NCBI GenBank assembly: GCA_903888765.1
Contig: CAISVF010000016.1
Location: 1 to 44,602, forward strand
From: an uncultured Verrucomicrobia subdivision 3 bacterium
GTDB lineage: Bacteria; Verrucomicrobiota; Verrucomicrobiia; Limisphaerales; UBA11358
Length of the DNA: 44,602 nucleotides
Direction: 5' to 3'
Numbering within the stretch: the stretch's first letter is position 1; each line of letters opens with the position of its first letter. Shown piece after piece: positions 9,201 through 15,977 of the stretch. A program made the translations under genes and the position numbers. The notes under the pieces were generated by a model. The model did not search any database and had not been told where the DNA came from. It worked only from the letters and a program-made list of their open reading frames with translations.

Positions 9201-11363
9201 CAGGGTTAATTTGTTTTGCGCAAACTGGGCCACTCCATAACGCGGATTCGAGTCGGGCTGCTTCAGGCCGGCCCTTAAGGCCGGATAGAGCAGGTTGGTG
9301 CTGGCGTTGATGGTGGAAGAGGCCACGTTATTGCCTCCATAAACAGCATCGCCAAACAGTTCAAACGATAAATATCCATTGGCAATCTGCACGGGATCGG
9401 TCCACACCACAGCATTCGCATCGGTGGCGTTATTGGTAAACGCCATCAGCATGTTGGTCAGTTGGGGAATGGCGGCCGAACCCAAGCCACGCAACGCGTT
9501 GGCGGCCTGGGCACGCACCCAATCGTCCGCGTCGCTAAGCGCCCTGGCCAGCAAGGGTGCGGAGTTGGTTTTCGCCGCCATCAGCCCCGACCCAAGAGCT
9601 ATGCAAGCAGCCGCGCGCTGAGAGCCATTGGTGCTGGCAAGAAGATTGGTTAGCATGGAGAAACTGGTGTTCGTATTGGAAGCTATCGTAGTGGCCGCCC
9701 ACCAGCGTACTTGCGGGTCATATTCGGCCAGGGCGGAGAGTAGTTGATTGGTGTTATAATTACCACAAGCCAGACCGAAGTTTCCCGCCCAGATGGCGTT
9801 GGTGACTTTAACACTAGATAACGAGTTGGCCGGGTAGGCATTTTTGCCCGTCAGGTAGAGCGCCTGGATGGGGAGGGCATAGGTCAGTACATAAGTCGCC
9901 GTGGGATCAATACCATAATAATTGGCCGTGCCCCAATAGTCATAGAGTGCGCTGCCGCCGTATTGATCCCCTCCGTCATACACGAAGGAACCATCACACC
10001 GGCGCTCCAGATCCAAGTGCCAGCGAATTTGAGAAAAATAGGATGCCATGGCATTCGTGCCGCCGATGTTGGCCGCCATCGCACTCCACAGATAACTGAA
10101 CCCCTGGCCAGTGTGGCCGTATTCACGGCCATTGTAGCCAGCGAGCGTCATCCGGGTAAAATATTCGGTGGCGACCGGCTGATTGCCCTGCAGCGCGAAC
10201 AGGAGGGCAGCCATGCTGTCTTTGCCGTTGGAGGAGTGCTGCCCGCCCAGACCGCCACAGCCGGGTTGGTGTTCGCCGTAGGGGATCGAACCTTTATTGA
10301 CATAGAAACTGAAGAAATTATCCGCCCTGGCAATGGCCGAGGATATTTCCGGATCCACTGCGCTGCCACTTTGCACCAGGCATTTACTACCCAGGACAAT
10401 GGCGAGATTGGCGACCAGACCACCTGAATTGACCGGGCCGTAGGGTCCCATAGTGCCATGAAAACTGCCATCGGTATTCAGAAGCGAACCACCATGAGCC
10501 AGCGTGCCGTATCGGCTTTGCGCCTGAGCCAGAGCCAAAGTGTATTGACCAATGCCGTGAATCACATTTGTGTCGCCGGTGAGCAGATAATACTCGGCCA
10601 GAAACACGCCATTGTAGCCCCAACCCCACGCGTCCGCCCCGGATGTGTTCTGGCCAGAGGCATAGGTAATGGCCAGCGTGGCCGGCGCTACCGAATAGGC
10701 ATAAGCCTTTACTTGCGGGAGGTAATTCGTATTACCGCTGGCCATCAGCGCCAACCCCAGAACGGGTGGACCCGGATAGCCATTTTCTGCTCCGGAAGGA
10801 AATGATTCCTGGGCAATGATGTTGCAAGCGTTGGAAAGGATCAGTGCGGATTTCGGGCAATTATACGGAGCCGTGGCACTGTAGGCGAGGTTCAAGAACT
10901 GCAAATGAATCGTAACGTCATTAGTGACACCCGCCCGCCATTGCTTGAGATTCATCGCGCCGTCGCCCGCCTCCGCAGCCCCGATGGCCCAGCCCAGGCA
11001 TTTGCGTGCATCGTTGGTAAAGAGCGGAACGGGAAGGTTGCCCAACCCGGTGCTTACGCCCAGAATCACGTCGTTGCTGGCCATGATGCCATAGGCCGGC
11101 GTGTTGGCTCCCACCGCCACGACCAATATTTGCCAGGGCTTCTGCGCGGTCATCAGTCCATAATCGCCGACATTGCGCCCGTCACGATAAAGCCATCCGC
11201 GCATACCTGTGGGACCGAGACTGTAGTTATAGGTGGTGTTTATTCCTGCGATCACGCCCGGCGAGGTCAGATCCGGAGCCAGTTGTGCCTTAGCTCCGCT
11301 GGGAAGCCCCAACAGCAGCGCGAAACTGATGAGGCCATACTTTATGTTCTTCTCAAATACCAT
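6222..11363 (-). CDS. Giant secreted DUF6288-like protein with PA14, autotransporter-type repeats and FN3-like domain
   Basis: About 1713 residues from the ATG at 11363 (MVFEKNIKYGL...). An in-frame TTG at 11420 would add 19 residues before the signal peptide and is less likely. Order: signal peptide; GPTGMRGW and PDZ-like region (about 30-170); a helical region with NGREYGHTGQGFS and DGSFVYDGGDQYGG; HEAT repeats (about 530-660); Ig/cadherin-like domain (about 840-930); PA14 carbohydrate-binding domain (about 931-1075, GLTGAYYTN...); a second Ig-like domain (about 1090-1165); an autotransporter-associated beta-strand repeat region with GGT-rich repeats (about 1170-1520); an FN3-like domain (about 1525-1620); and a C-terminal tail ending QRFYRIEVANP. 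The first half is paralogous to the gene at 1250-4069. It is probably surface-attached and binds or processes glycan. It heads a tight minus-strand group. Its function is unknown. Confidence 0.75.
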   Translation of the reverse strand: MVFEKNIKYGLISFALLLGLPSGAKAQLAPDLTSPGVIAGINTTYNYSLGPTGMRGWLYRDGRNVGDYGLMTAQKPWQILVVAVGANTPAYGIMASNDVILGVSTGLGNLPVPLFTNDARKCLGWAIGAAEAGDGAMNLKQWRAGVTNDVTIHLQFLNLAYSATAPYNCPKSALILSNACNIIAQESFPSGAENGYPGPPVLGLALMASGNTNYLPQVKAYAYSVAPATLAITYASGQNTSGADAWGWGYNGVFLAEYYLLTGDTNVIHGIGQYTLALAQAQSRYGTLAHGGSLLNTDGSFHGTMGPYGPVNSGGLVANLAIVLGSKCLVQSGSAVDPEISSAIARADNFFSFYVNKGSIPYGEHQPGCGGLGGQHSSNGKDSMAALLFALQGNQPVATEYFTRMTLAGYNGREYGHTGQGFSYLWSAMAANIGGTNAMASYFSQIRWHLDLERRCDGSFVYDGGDQYGGSALYDYWGTANYYGIDPTATYVLTYALPIQALYLTGKNAYPANSLSSVKVTNAIWAGNFGLACGNYNTNQLLSALAEYDPQVRWWAATTIASNTNTSFSMLTNLLASTNGSQRAAACIALGSGLMAAKTNSAPLLARALSDADDWVRAQAANALRGLGSAAIPQLTNMLMAFTNNATDANAVVWTDPVQIANGYLSFELFGDAVYGGNNVASSTINASTNLLYPALRAGLKQPDSNPRYGVAQFAQNKLTLPQVKTLSPEVFQIAASESQADTMWSMNPRDCGITTLANYRVAEALPLALSMLVTPKGFGWNNSVFLIAALKAMTNYGDSARWTLPTLRGYLSTWDPTSSQYTALNSAIASINSAISTPSGITNLYPVANSQLVVTTNAVAVTLTGFSWRTSNVGFTNVTAPSHGVLTGTAPNLTYTPSSNYAGVDNFSFQVFDSVTNSPSAGTVNLIVSMAPGSGLTGAYYTNVDFTGLKFTRTDTSVNFSWGASPPTNTMSATNYSVRWTGLLLAPESANYVFSTLNSDGVNLYVNGVPVINDWVNQSLQWTDGAPVALTAGRQYVVQMDYFEKTGNAVAKLKWTGPSFAGSNGVIIAPQWLYNGAGVTNWPAIAYPQSVTMVQNTNLAITLTGTGNNSTYAIATPPTHGTLSGTPPYVTYTPATNYNGLDSFTFVVNNGLSNSAPATVSIAIWAGLPISYFWKSAVSGNWSDAANWTNAAGVSVAPAVTGQPYYTLNFNPSGTYTVTNDLTNAFILNQLNVAGTVTFGGTNAVAFVNNGPLLPQINQNSANGIFFYNPLKLSALTALGGTGGGQVTLSNVLFGTGGLVLNQGLLQMNWITNTYAGGTIINGGTASVGGVFNSTSPNYNASFGSGPVTMNNHATLLLQRVIATNALVLNGGTIISENGFNATWKGPVTLNSNTTVQADFNMTFSGNLTGVGGLILTGTRTMNLNGTNSYSGGTYVTSGILACSVPAALGGGILQISSSGVAALNYTGTRWISALFLSGINSNTNSTSQPYGAYGATGSGATFIDDADFTGTGTVTVAPLTGLTNSSATGITSNSAVLNTTLCGFGTNYSVHACWNTVNGGTSITLWTNSAFVGTWTNVPIVNVSYSATGLAPNKTYYFTCRATNSAGSIWATNVQSFTTLAPLTVPDFGGGGIALPGGVPSFTFSTVAGYIYRLTHKTALTDATWVPVIAPPNFPPPNGWSAAATGSTMSLSDTNTVGQPQRFYRIEVANP

Positions 11364-11573
11364 TTTTGTTGACGCCGCTTCTCGCCGGATAATAACAGGC
11401 TTTTGTATTCGCAATATCAATTGAGCACCCGATGTGCATGATTAAGGTCTGGTCCAGATTATTCCGAATGGCGGCGCCAACCTAAGACACCGCCACCCGC
11501 ACCGAACCGCAACTCATGACCGGTCTTTGTGACGGCAACCAAAACCATCACGAAACTGGCAAACTATTTACAT

Positions 11574-11741
11574 TCAGTTGCCGTGGCAAATCAACCGATA
11601 GTAAGCGTCCGTATGGGGCACCTCGCCGTCGTTAAACACGAAACCGCCGCCGCTCGCCTGCACCTGAAAGTCAGGCATGCCCCACGGCTGGATTGCGTGC
11701 GGTGCATAACTACGTCGTTGTTCCGGCGCAGGTAGTAAATT
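11574..11741 (-). pseudogene. Remnant C-terminal tail of a secreted verrucomicrobial-type protein
   Basis: On the minus strand the last 55 codons before the stop at 11574 have protein-like composition and end GGGFVFNDGEV...DAYYRLICHGN. This resembles the C-terminal tail of the neighbouring giant protein (GSTMSLSDTNT...QRFYRIEVANP): a Gly-rich strand, a small Asp/Asn loop, then [FY]YR near the end. Such tails close many large secreted proteins in this group of bacteria. No start codon, signal peptide or body of a gene precedes it, so I read it as the 3' end left after a deletion. The operator pair lies directly upstream on the same strand, consistent with loss of the middle of a gene that once headed this group. 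It could instead be a chance open frame. Confidence 0.4.
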
Positions 11742-11786
11742 ATTACTTAAAATAAAATACTGTGCGGGCATCTTGGAAACAACTGG

Positions 11787-11822
11787 CACTTTGCGTTGAC
11801 TTGTGTGACATTTTGCGTTGAC
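11787..11822 (-). promoter_or_regulatory. Candidate operator: two 14-bp direct repeats, 22-bp period
   Basis: On the plus strand, CACTTTGCGTTGAC (11787-11800) and CATTTTGCGTTGAC (11809-11822) differ at one base and start 22 bp apart. The same core, CATTTTGCGT, occurs twice with the same 22-bp period beside the AraC-type regulator at 23.6 kb. Read on the minus strand (ACGCAAAATG direction) this pair points towards the DUF6288/M13/GH36-like group, just as the other pair points towards the plus-strand catabolic genes. A spacing of about two helical turns is typical of AraC/XylR dimers. It ends 423 bp before the next intact start (11363), with a gene remnant in between. Confidence 0.6.
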
Positions 11823-12039
11823 CGAGAGCAACTGCTGCCAGCGGACATTTGGAGCCAAGCCAGCATTCACCTTCCGAACGCACGCGATGGGTAGCGTCCA
11901 CAACCCGTCTGCGCTGCAATCCCAGGCCGACTCCGCCTTGTGACCACCACGCGGAGGTTTGAGCACTTCATTATCGGGGTGATCGCGCTAACCACATCAC
12001 TGCTTCATCCGCGTGTCGAAGGGGGTTCGCAGCGGGTGG

Positions 12040-13008
12040 CTAACGCGTCGCGGGCAGGAGGAAAAGCATGCCCTTGCCCAGCGCGTCGCCGACGAGGAAA
12101 TAAGTTTCCGCATTGCCGAACTCGTGATGGCCGTGGCTGGGATTGGGCGAGTCCTCGGGCTTACGGACAAATTCGTGCGTGGGAACAAATAGCACGTTGC
12201 CCGCAAACTCTGGTCGCGCGGCAACCGCCGCCTGCGCCGCGCGCAAAGCCTGCCAATCACCGGTGGCCTTTAACCACGGGCCGGTGAGTTCGCCAATGAC
12301 CACGGGCAGCTTAGGCGTATTGAATTCGCGCCGCACGTCGTGGATCAAGTTGACGAGATTCTGCTCATACTCAGGCACGGCGGTCCGGCCGTTCACGCCA
12401 TCGTTCCAGCCTTGATACCAGACGAAGCCGGCCAGTTCATAGCCGCAGCCTTTCAAGGCGGGAAATTCTTGATCCATGTTTGCGAGCGCTTCCCGCACCT
12501 GCTGAATCATGAGCGAATAATATTTTCCAACTTTGCCGCCCGAGGACGGCGGACGGAAATCGCGATACAAACTTTTTCCGCCCCATGCAGTTTTGATAAT
12601 CAAAACCGGATTCTCAATGTTATCGCCCACGACATGGCCGAATTGCAGTTCTGGACCGAAATGATGCTCATCGCCATACACGGAAAAACCCAAACCGAGC
12701 GGCCCCGTGAGCAGCGGCTGGTCTTCGCGCTGATAACGCACCCAAACATCTTTGCGCACGGTCCATTTGCCGTCGGCACTTTTGAGATGCTGGAACAATG
12801 CGGTCTTCGCGGGATCGGCCATCAGCTTCACGAGCGTGCCTTTGCCGTCGTTGTAGTCCGGTCCGTCCAAATCTACCACGGCCTGACCTTCCATATTGGA
12901 TTGACCGGCGAGGATGAAGACTTTTACCGGTTTCGATGGGTTGATGTTAGGCCAGGCGGCGAGCGGCGAAAAAATCAAGGCTGCGATAATGAGCAAGGTT
13001 CGTTTCAT
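12040..13008 (-). CDS. SASA-domain carbohydrate O-acetylesterase (sialate O-acetylesterase-like)
   Basis: 322 residues from the ATG at 13008. A GTG at 13020 in the same frame overlaps the preceding stop codon, but the ATG sits directly before the signal peptide MKRTLLIIAAL. The FILAGQSNMEG motif gives the nucleophile Ser37. GFVWYQGWND is the block-3 motif of the family, and the catalytic His probably lies in GHHEFGNAETY near the C-terminus. SASA (DUF303) esterases remove acetyl or other acyl esters from sugars outside the cytoplasm. The 9-bp distance from the sulfatase stop indicates co-transcription. A general role in deacylating a decorated glycan fits better than true sialic acid chemistry, since no sialidase or sialate catabolism is visible. 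Confidence 0.85.
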   Translation of the reverse strand: MKRTLLIIAALIFSPLAAWPNINPSKPVKVFILAGQSNMEGQAVVDLDGPDYNDGKGTLVKLMADPAKTALFQHLKSADGKWTVRKDVWVRYQREDQPLLTGPLGLGFSVYGDEHHFGPELQFGHVVGDNIENPVLIIKTAWGGKSLYRDFRPPSSGGKVGKYYSLMIQQVREALANMDQEFPALKGCGYELAGFVWYQGWNDGVNGRTAVPEYEQNLVNLIHDVRREFNTPKLPVVIGELTGPWLKATGDWQALRAAQAAVAARPEFAGNVLFVPTHEFVRKPEDSPNPSHGHHEFGNAETYFLVGDALGKGMLFLLPATR

Positions 13009-13016
13009 AATGTGAT

Positions 13017-14921
13017 TCACTCTTTTGCGGCGGCTGGGAAAGTTGGATATACCAGCGCAGGCTCGCGTCCCTCAAGAACGGAGACGGTTTGCCCGGTGAG
13101 GCGTTTCAGATAACCGTTCGCCAGCGTCTCATCCGATGGCCTAGGGAGCGAAGCGAGAAATTTTTTCAACAGCGGCAACGCGGGGCGGGCGCGCTCGCCG
13201 AGGCGATTGAGCACATTGGCTGCTTGCAGACTAAAAAAGGGCGAATCCGCGTTTTGCAGGCAACGCGCTAGCACGGGCAGCGCAACATCGGTTTTTCCAA
13301 GCGCGGACAGTGCTTCGGCGGCAGCCACCTGCACGGCGCCCGACGCGTCCGTGAGATGTTTGCGCAATAAAGCTTCTGTCGGAGCGGCTTTGGCTCCGAG
13401 CATGGTGCAGCCTTGCGCAGCCCACCAGCGCATCGGCTCGCTCGCGTCGTCCAGCGCACTGATCAACTTCGGGAGATTTTTTACATCGCGTTCCGATGCA
13501 GCCGCCGCCAGTGCTAGGATGCGCTCGAGGGGATAAGCGCCGTTTCTGCGCGAGGCTGCGTAACCTTCGAGCGGCGAGCCTTCGGGGATGAATCCATTGT
13601 CATTAATCTCCAGCGTGTGCCGTGCAAGGGCCGCGCGCATGCGCTCGAGCGTTTCGCGGTGAGCGGCATCGGTGGCGAGGTTCTGCACGCTGTCGGGATC
13701 GGTCATCATGTCATAAAGTTCCTCGGTCGGTTTCGCTCCCCAAAATTGCGCGGTAGCCGACGTGAGTTTTCCTTCGGCAGCCATGCGCTGCCACGACTGA
13801 TAGCCCCGCGCTTTGAACATATAATCGAGCCGCTGAACATAAGCCAAATCGGGCCGGTAGTTGTGGATGTAGAGCCAGCGACAATCCATGACAGAGCGCA
13901 TCATGTCGTAGCGTTCATCCATCCGGTCGCGGGTGCAAAAAACGAACTCGTTGGTCTTGGCCGCCGGACCGGCGAAGGCGCAGCCTTGCATGTAATCGGG
14001 AATATTCACGCCGGCGAGCGCCAGCACCGTCTCGGCGAAATCGGTAAAGCAGACCGGCTCTTTGATGCGCGAGCCCGGAGCCGCCGGCGCGAGGCGCCGC
14101 CACTTCGGCGGGAAATAGACAATCAGCGGAACGTGCGTGCCGCTCTCCTCAAGAAATCGTTTGCTGCGCGGCAGTACGCCGCCGTTGTCGCCGTAATAAA
14201 ATATGATGGTATTTTCCGCCAGGCCGTCATCCGCGAGAGTTTTAAGCTTCTGCGCGATCTGTGAGTCCATCAGCGCAATGTGATCATAGTAACGTCCCCA
14301 GTCCTCACGAATCTCCGGCGTGTCAGGCTGATAGGCGGGAATGCGCACCTGGGCGCGGTCCGTCGGCGGCAACGTGAGCGGCAGTTCTTTGGTTGGAAAG
14401 AGGCAGCTCTCGTGCGTCACAAAAAAATTAAACACGCTAAAGAAGGGATGCGCGGGACTAGGCCGCTTTCGCCAATGCGCTTGTGGACTGCTCTCGTCCC
14501 AGGCTTCCCTAATGCTGACAGGCGAGTTGTAGTCGGTCTTGTCGTTGTTCGAAGTGTAGTAACCCTCAGCCCGCAACAGCGCCGGAAAGCCCTTGAGCCA
14601 GGCCGGGATCTTTCCCTGGGCACGCATGTGTTCCGCCGGCCCGGCGGTCGCCGCATACATCCCGGTGATTAACGCAAATCGCGAGGGCGCGCATACGGGT
14701 TGCGCGAAGCAGCGCTCGTAAAGCACACCTTCATCTGCGAGGCGATCCAGCGTAGGCGTGTGCGCTAACGCATCGCCATAACAGCCGAGGAAAGGATTGT
14801 TGTCCTCGCTGACGAGCCAGAGAATATTGGGGCGCGCAGATGCGTCCCCAGCGCGCAGCGTGGGCAACGGCATTAGCAGCAGGGGGCCCAGCAGGATGAG
14901 CATTAATCGATTTCTATTCAT
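13017..14921 (-). CDS. Secreted sulfatase (S1 family) with C-terminal HEAT repeats
   Basis: 634 residues. Signal peptide, then PNILWLVSEDNNPFLGCYG (metal-site strand) and VCAPSR, where Cys77 would be converted to formylglycine. The sulfatase core runs to about residue 470 and resembles the N-sulfoglucosamine sulfohydrolase-like type. The last 150 or so residues are HEAT repeats (for example EPMRWWAAQGCTMLG, AVQVAAAEALSALG, SLQAANVLNRLG), a fusion that lengthens it relative to the usual 450-500 residues. It removes sulfate esters from a polysaccharide, presumably in the periplasm. Its start overlaps the end of the propeller gene by 8 bp, and its stop overlaps the alternative GTG of the esterase. 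No FGE or anSME maturation enzyme is in the window. Confidence 0.9.
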   Translation of the reverse strand: MNRNRLMLILLGPLLLMPLPTLRAGDASARPNILWLVSEDNNPFLGCYGDALAHTPTLDRLADEGVLYERCFAQPVCAPSRFALITGMYAATAGPAEHMRAQGKIPAWLKGFPALLRAEGYYTSNNDKTDYNSPVSIREAWDESSPQAHWRKRPSPAHPFFSVFNFFVTHESCLFPTKELPLTLPPTDRAQVRIPAYQPDTPEIREDWGRYYDHIALMDSQIAQKLKTLADDGLAENTIIFYYGDNGGVLPRSKRFLEESGTHVPLIVYFPPKWRRLAPAAPGSRIKEPVCFTDFAETVLALAGVNIPDYMQGCAFAGPAAKTNEFVFCTRDRMDERYDMMRSVMDCRWLYIHNYRPDLAYVQRLDYMFKARGYQSWQRMAAEGKLTSATAQFWGAKPTEELYDMMTDPDSVQNLATDAAHRETLERMRAALARHTLEINDNGFIPEGSPLEGYAASRRNGAYPLERILALAAAASERDVKNLPKLISALDDASEPMRWWAAQGCTMLGAKAAPTEALLRKHLTDASGAVQVAAAEALSALGKTDVALPVLARCLQNADSPFFSLQAANVLNRLGERARPALPLLKKFLASLPRPSDETLANGYLKRLTGQTVSVLEGREPALVYPTFPAAAKE

Positions 14922-15969
14922 GAATCTTGCCTGGTTTTGCCATAACTGTTTTCGGCGTGGTTGCGTTCTTTACAAATTCTGCGATGGCGATGCCGGTTTC
15001 ACCGGCCACAGAGTAGAGCAGATAAGTCCGGTTGGCTTCCACAAAGATCGCGAGGTCTCGCAGGGCATTTTCCCGGCCCGAAACCTCGCCAGCGGCAGAT
15101 TTTTTCAGCGGTACTTGCGCCCCTTGCCATTCCGTTTCCGGGCGGAGAACTTCTTGCGGCTCGGATGTTTTCCATGCCGTCCAGTCGCTATCCAGTTCCA
15201 GTTGACAACAAAAAATGTGTTCCGGCGCATCGCCGATGTTCGTGTAAAAAATCCACAAGCGATTGCCGGCGCGCTGAACCGCGACATGGCGCGGGCCGGG
15301 CGAGTTGGCTTCCTTGTCTCGTTGGGCTCTGCTCGGAAACGGATTGGGACCTTCCTCAAATTTTGTCAGTCCGTCCTGCGACCGGTAAAGAAGCCCGCCT
15401 TTGGCCATCGCATACCACCAGCCGTCCAACCGGAAAATACGCCGGTAAAAAATGCCCAGAATCTCGTCCGAGGACTTGAAGTGAAGCCCGTCCCGCGAAG
15501 TGGCGACAAAAGTTTTCTGACCGGGGACATTTATCGCGGGGCCGTGGAAATAGAGCCGGATCTGCTTTTGTTCATCATCCACCACAACATCGGGCGAGGC
15601 GATGTGGTTTTTGCAGCCAGGCGCTTCCTCCAGCCGCAAGGTGCCGGGTTCGTAAATTCTCCACGGCCCGGCCAAGTCGTCCGCATAAGCGAGCCGTATG
15701 AATTTTCCGCCGTGGTGGGCGAAGTAGAGATAATATTTTCCGAGCGGATTTTTCAACCAGGCGGGGGCGCGAATCAGCGATGGGCCGTTAATATTTTCGC
15801 CGTCGCGCCCCGGTAACATTTCGGGCCGGATGATGGGGTTGGTTGGAAGGCGGACCACTTCGAACTGGCTGCGCGAAACATCTTCTGCGCGTAGAGGTAA
15901 TGCGAAGCCGATTGCCGCCAAGGCCAGAAACCCAGGAACCATAATTTTTAATTGTCGAAATAGGTTCAT
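14914..15969 (-). CDS. Secreted GH43/GH117-like five-bladed beta-propeller protein, probable glycosidase
   Basis: 351 residues from the ATG at 15969, preceded in frame by two GTG codons. Signal peptide to about residue 28. The body repeats beta-propeller blade patterns: NPIIRPEM, NINGPSLIRAPAWL with GKYYLYFAHH, IRLAYADDLAGPW, SPDVVVDDEQKQIRLYFHG, FVATSRDGLHF, FYRRIFRLDGWWYAM, and WIFYTNIGD. This is the fold of GH43/GH117-type enzymes, with acidic residues in strand ends (for example SPDV), but I cannot assign a family or catalytic triad with certainty. It sits inside a sulfatase operon, 8 bp from its upstream neighbour and overlapping its downstream one, so it very likely works on the same glycan. 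It is a good candidate for an uncharacterised exo-glycosidase. Confidence 0.7.
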   Translation of the reverse strand: MNLFRQLKIMVPGFLALAAIGFALPLRAEDVSRSQFEVVRLPTNPIIRPEMLPGRDGENINGPSLIRAPAWLKNPLGKYYLYFAHHGGKFIRLAYADDLAGPWRIYEPGTLRLEEAPGCKNHIASPDVVVDDEQKQIRLYFHGPAINVPGQKTFVATSRDGLHFKSSDEILGIFYRRIFRLDGWWYAMAKGGLLYRSQDGLTKFEEGPNPFPSRAQRDKEANSPGPRHVAVQRAGNRLWIFYTNIGDAPEHIFCCQLELDSDWTAWKTSEPQEVLRPETEWQGAQVPLKKSAAGEVSGRENALRDLAIFVEANRTYLLYSVAGETGIAIAEFVKNATTPKTVMAKPGKIHE

Positions 15970-15977
15970 CACCACAG

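Larger units (their letters stand above)
11364..12039. other. 676-bp gap between two minus-strand gene groups
   Basis: No complete gene is recognisable here. The gap holds a 3' remnant of a secreted-protein gene (11574-11741) and a pair of direct repeats (11787-11822), listed separately. An open frame of about 130 codons on the minus strand (up to 11966) runs through both, but its upstream part has no recognisable protein character. No convincing factor-independent terminator was seen behind the esterase stop at 12040. A promoter for the large DUF6288-like gene presumably lies here. The AT-rich minus-strand stretch around 11735-11760 is the best place for it, but I cannot define -35 and -10 boxes with confidence. 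Confidence 0.5.

Noticed and set aside
10148-10471. Short open frames inside the giant DUF6288-like gene
   Set aside because: They are alternate-frame shadows of a continuous, domain-rich coding frame.
11787-11822. CRISPR-like or tandem repeat array
   Set aside because: Only two short units are present with an 8-bp gap; the same pair beside an AraC-type regulator explains it better as an operator.
12340-13113. Open frame of 257 codons on the plus strand
   Set aside because: It is antisense to the SASA esterase and the sulfatase end, both of which carry clear family motifs; no start context or domain supports it.
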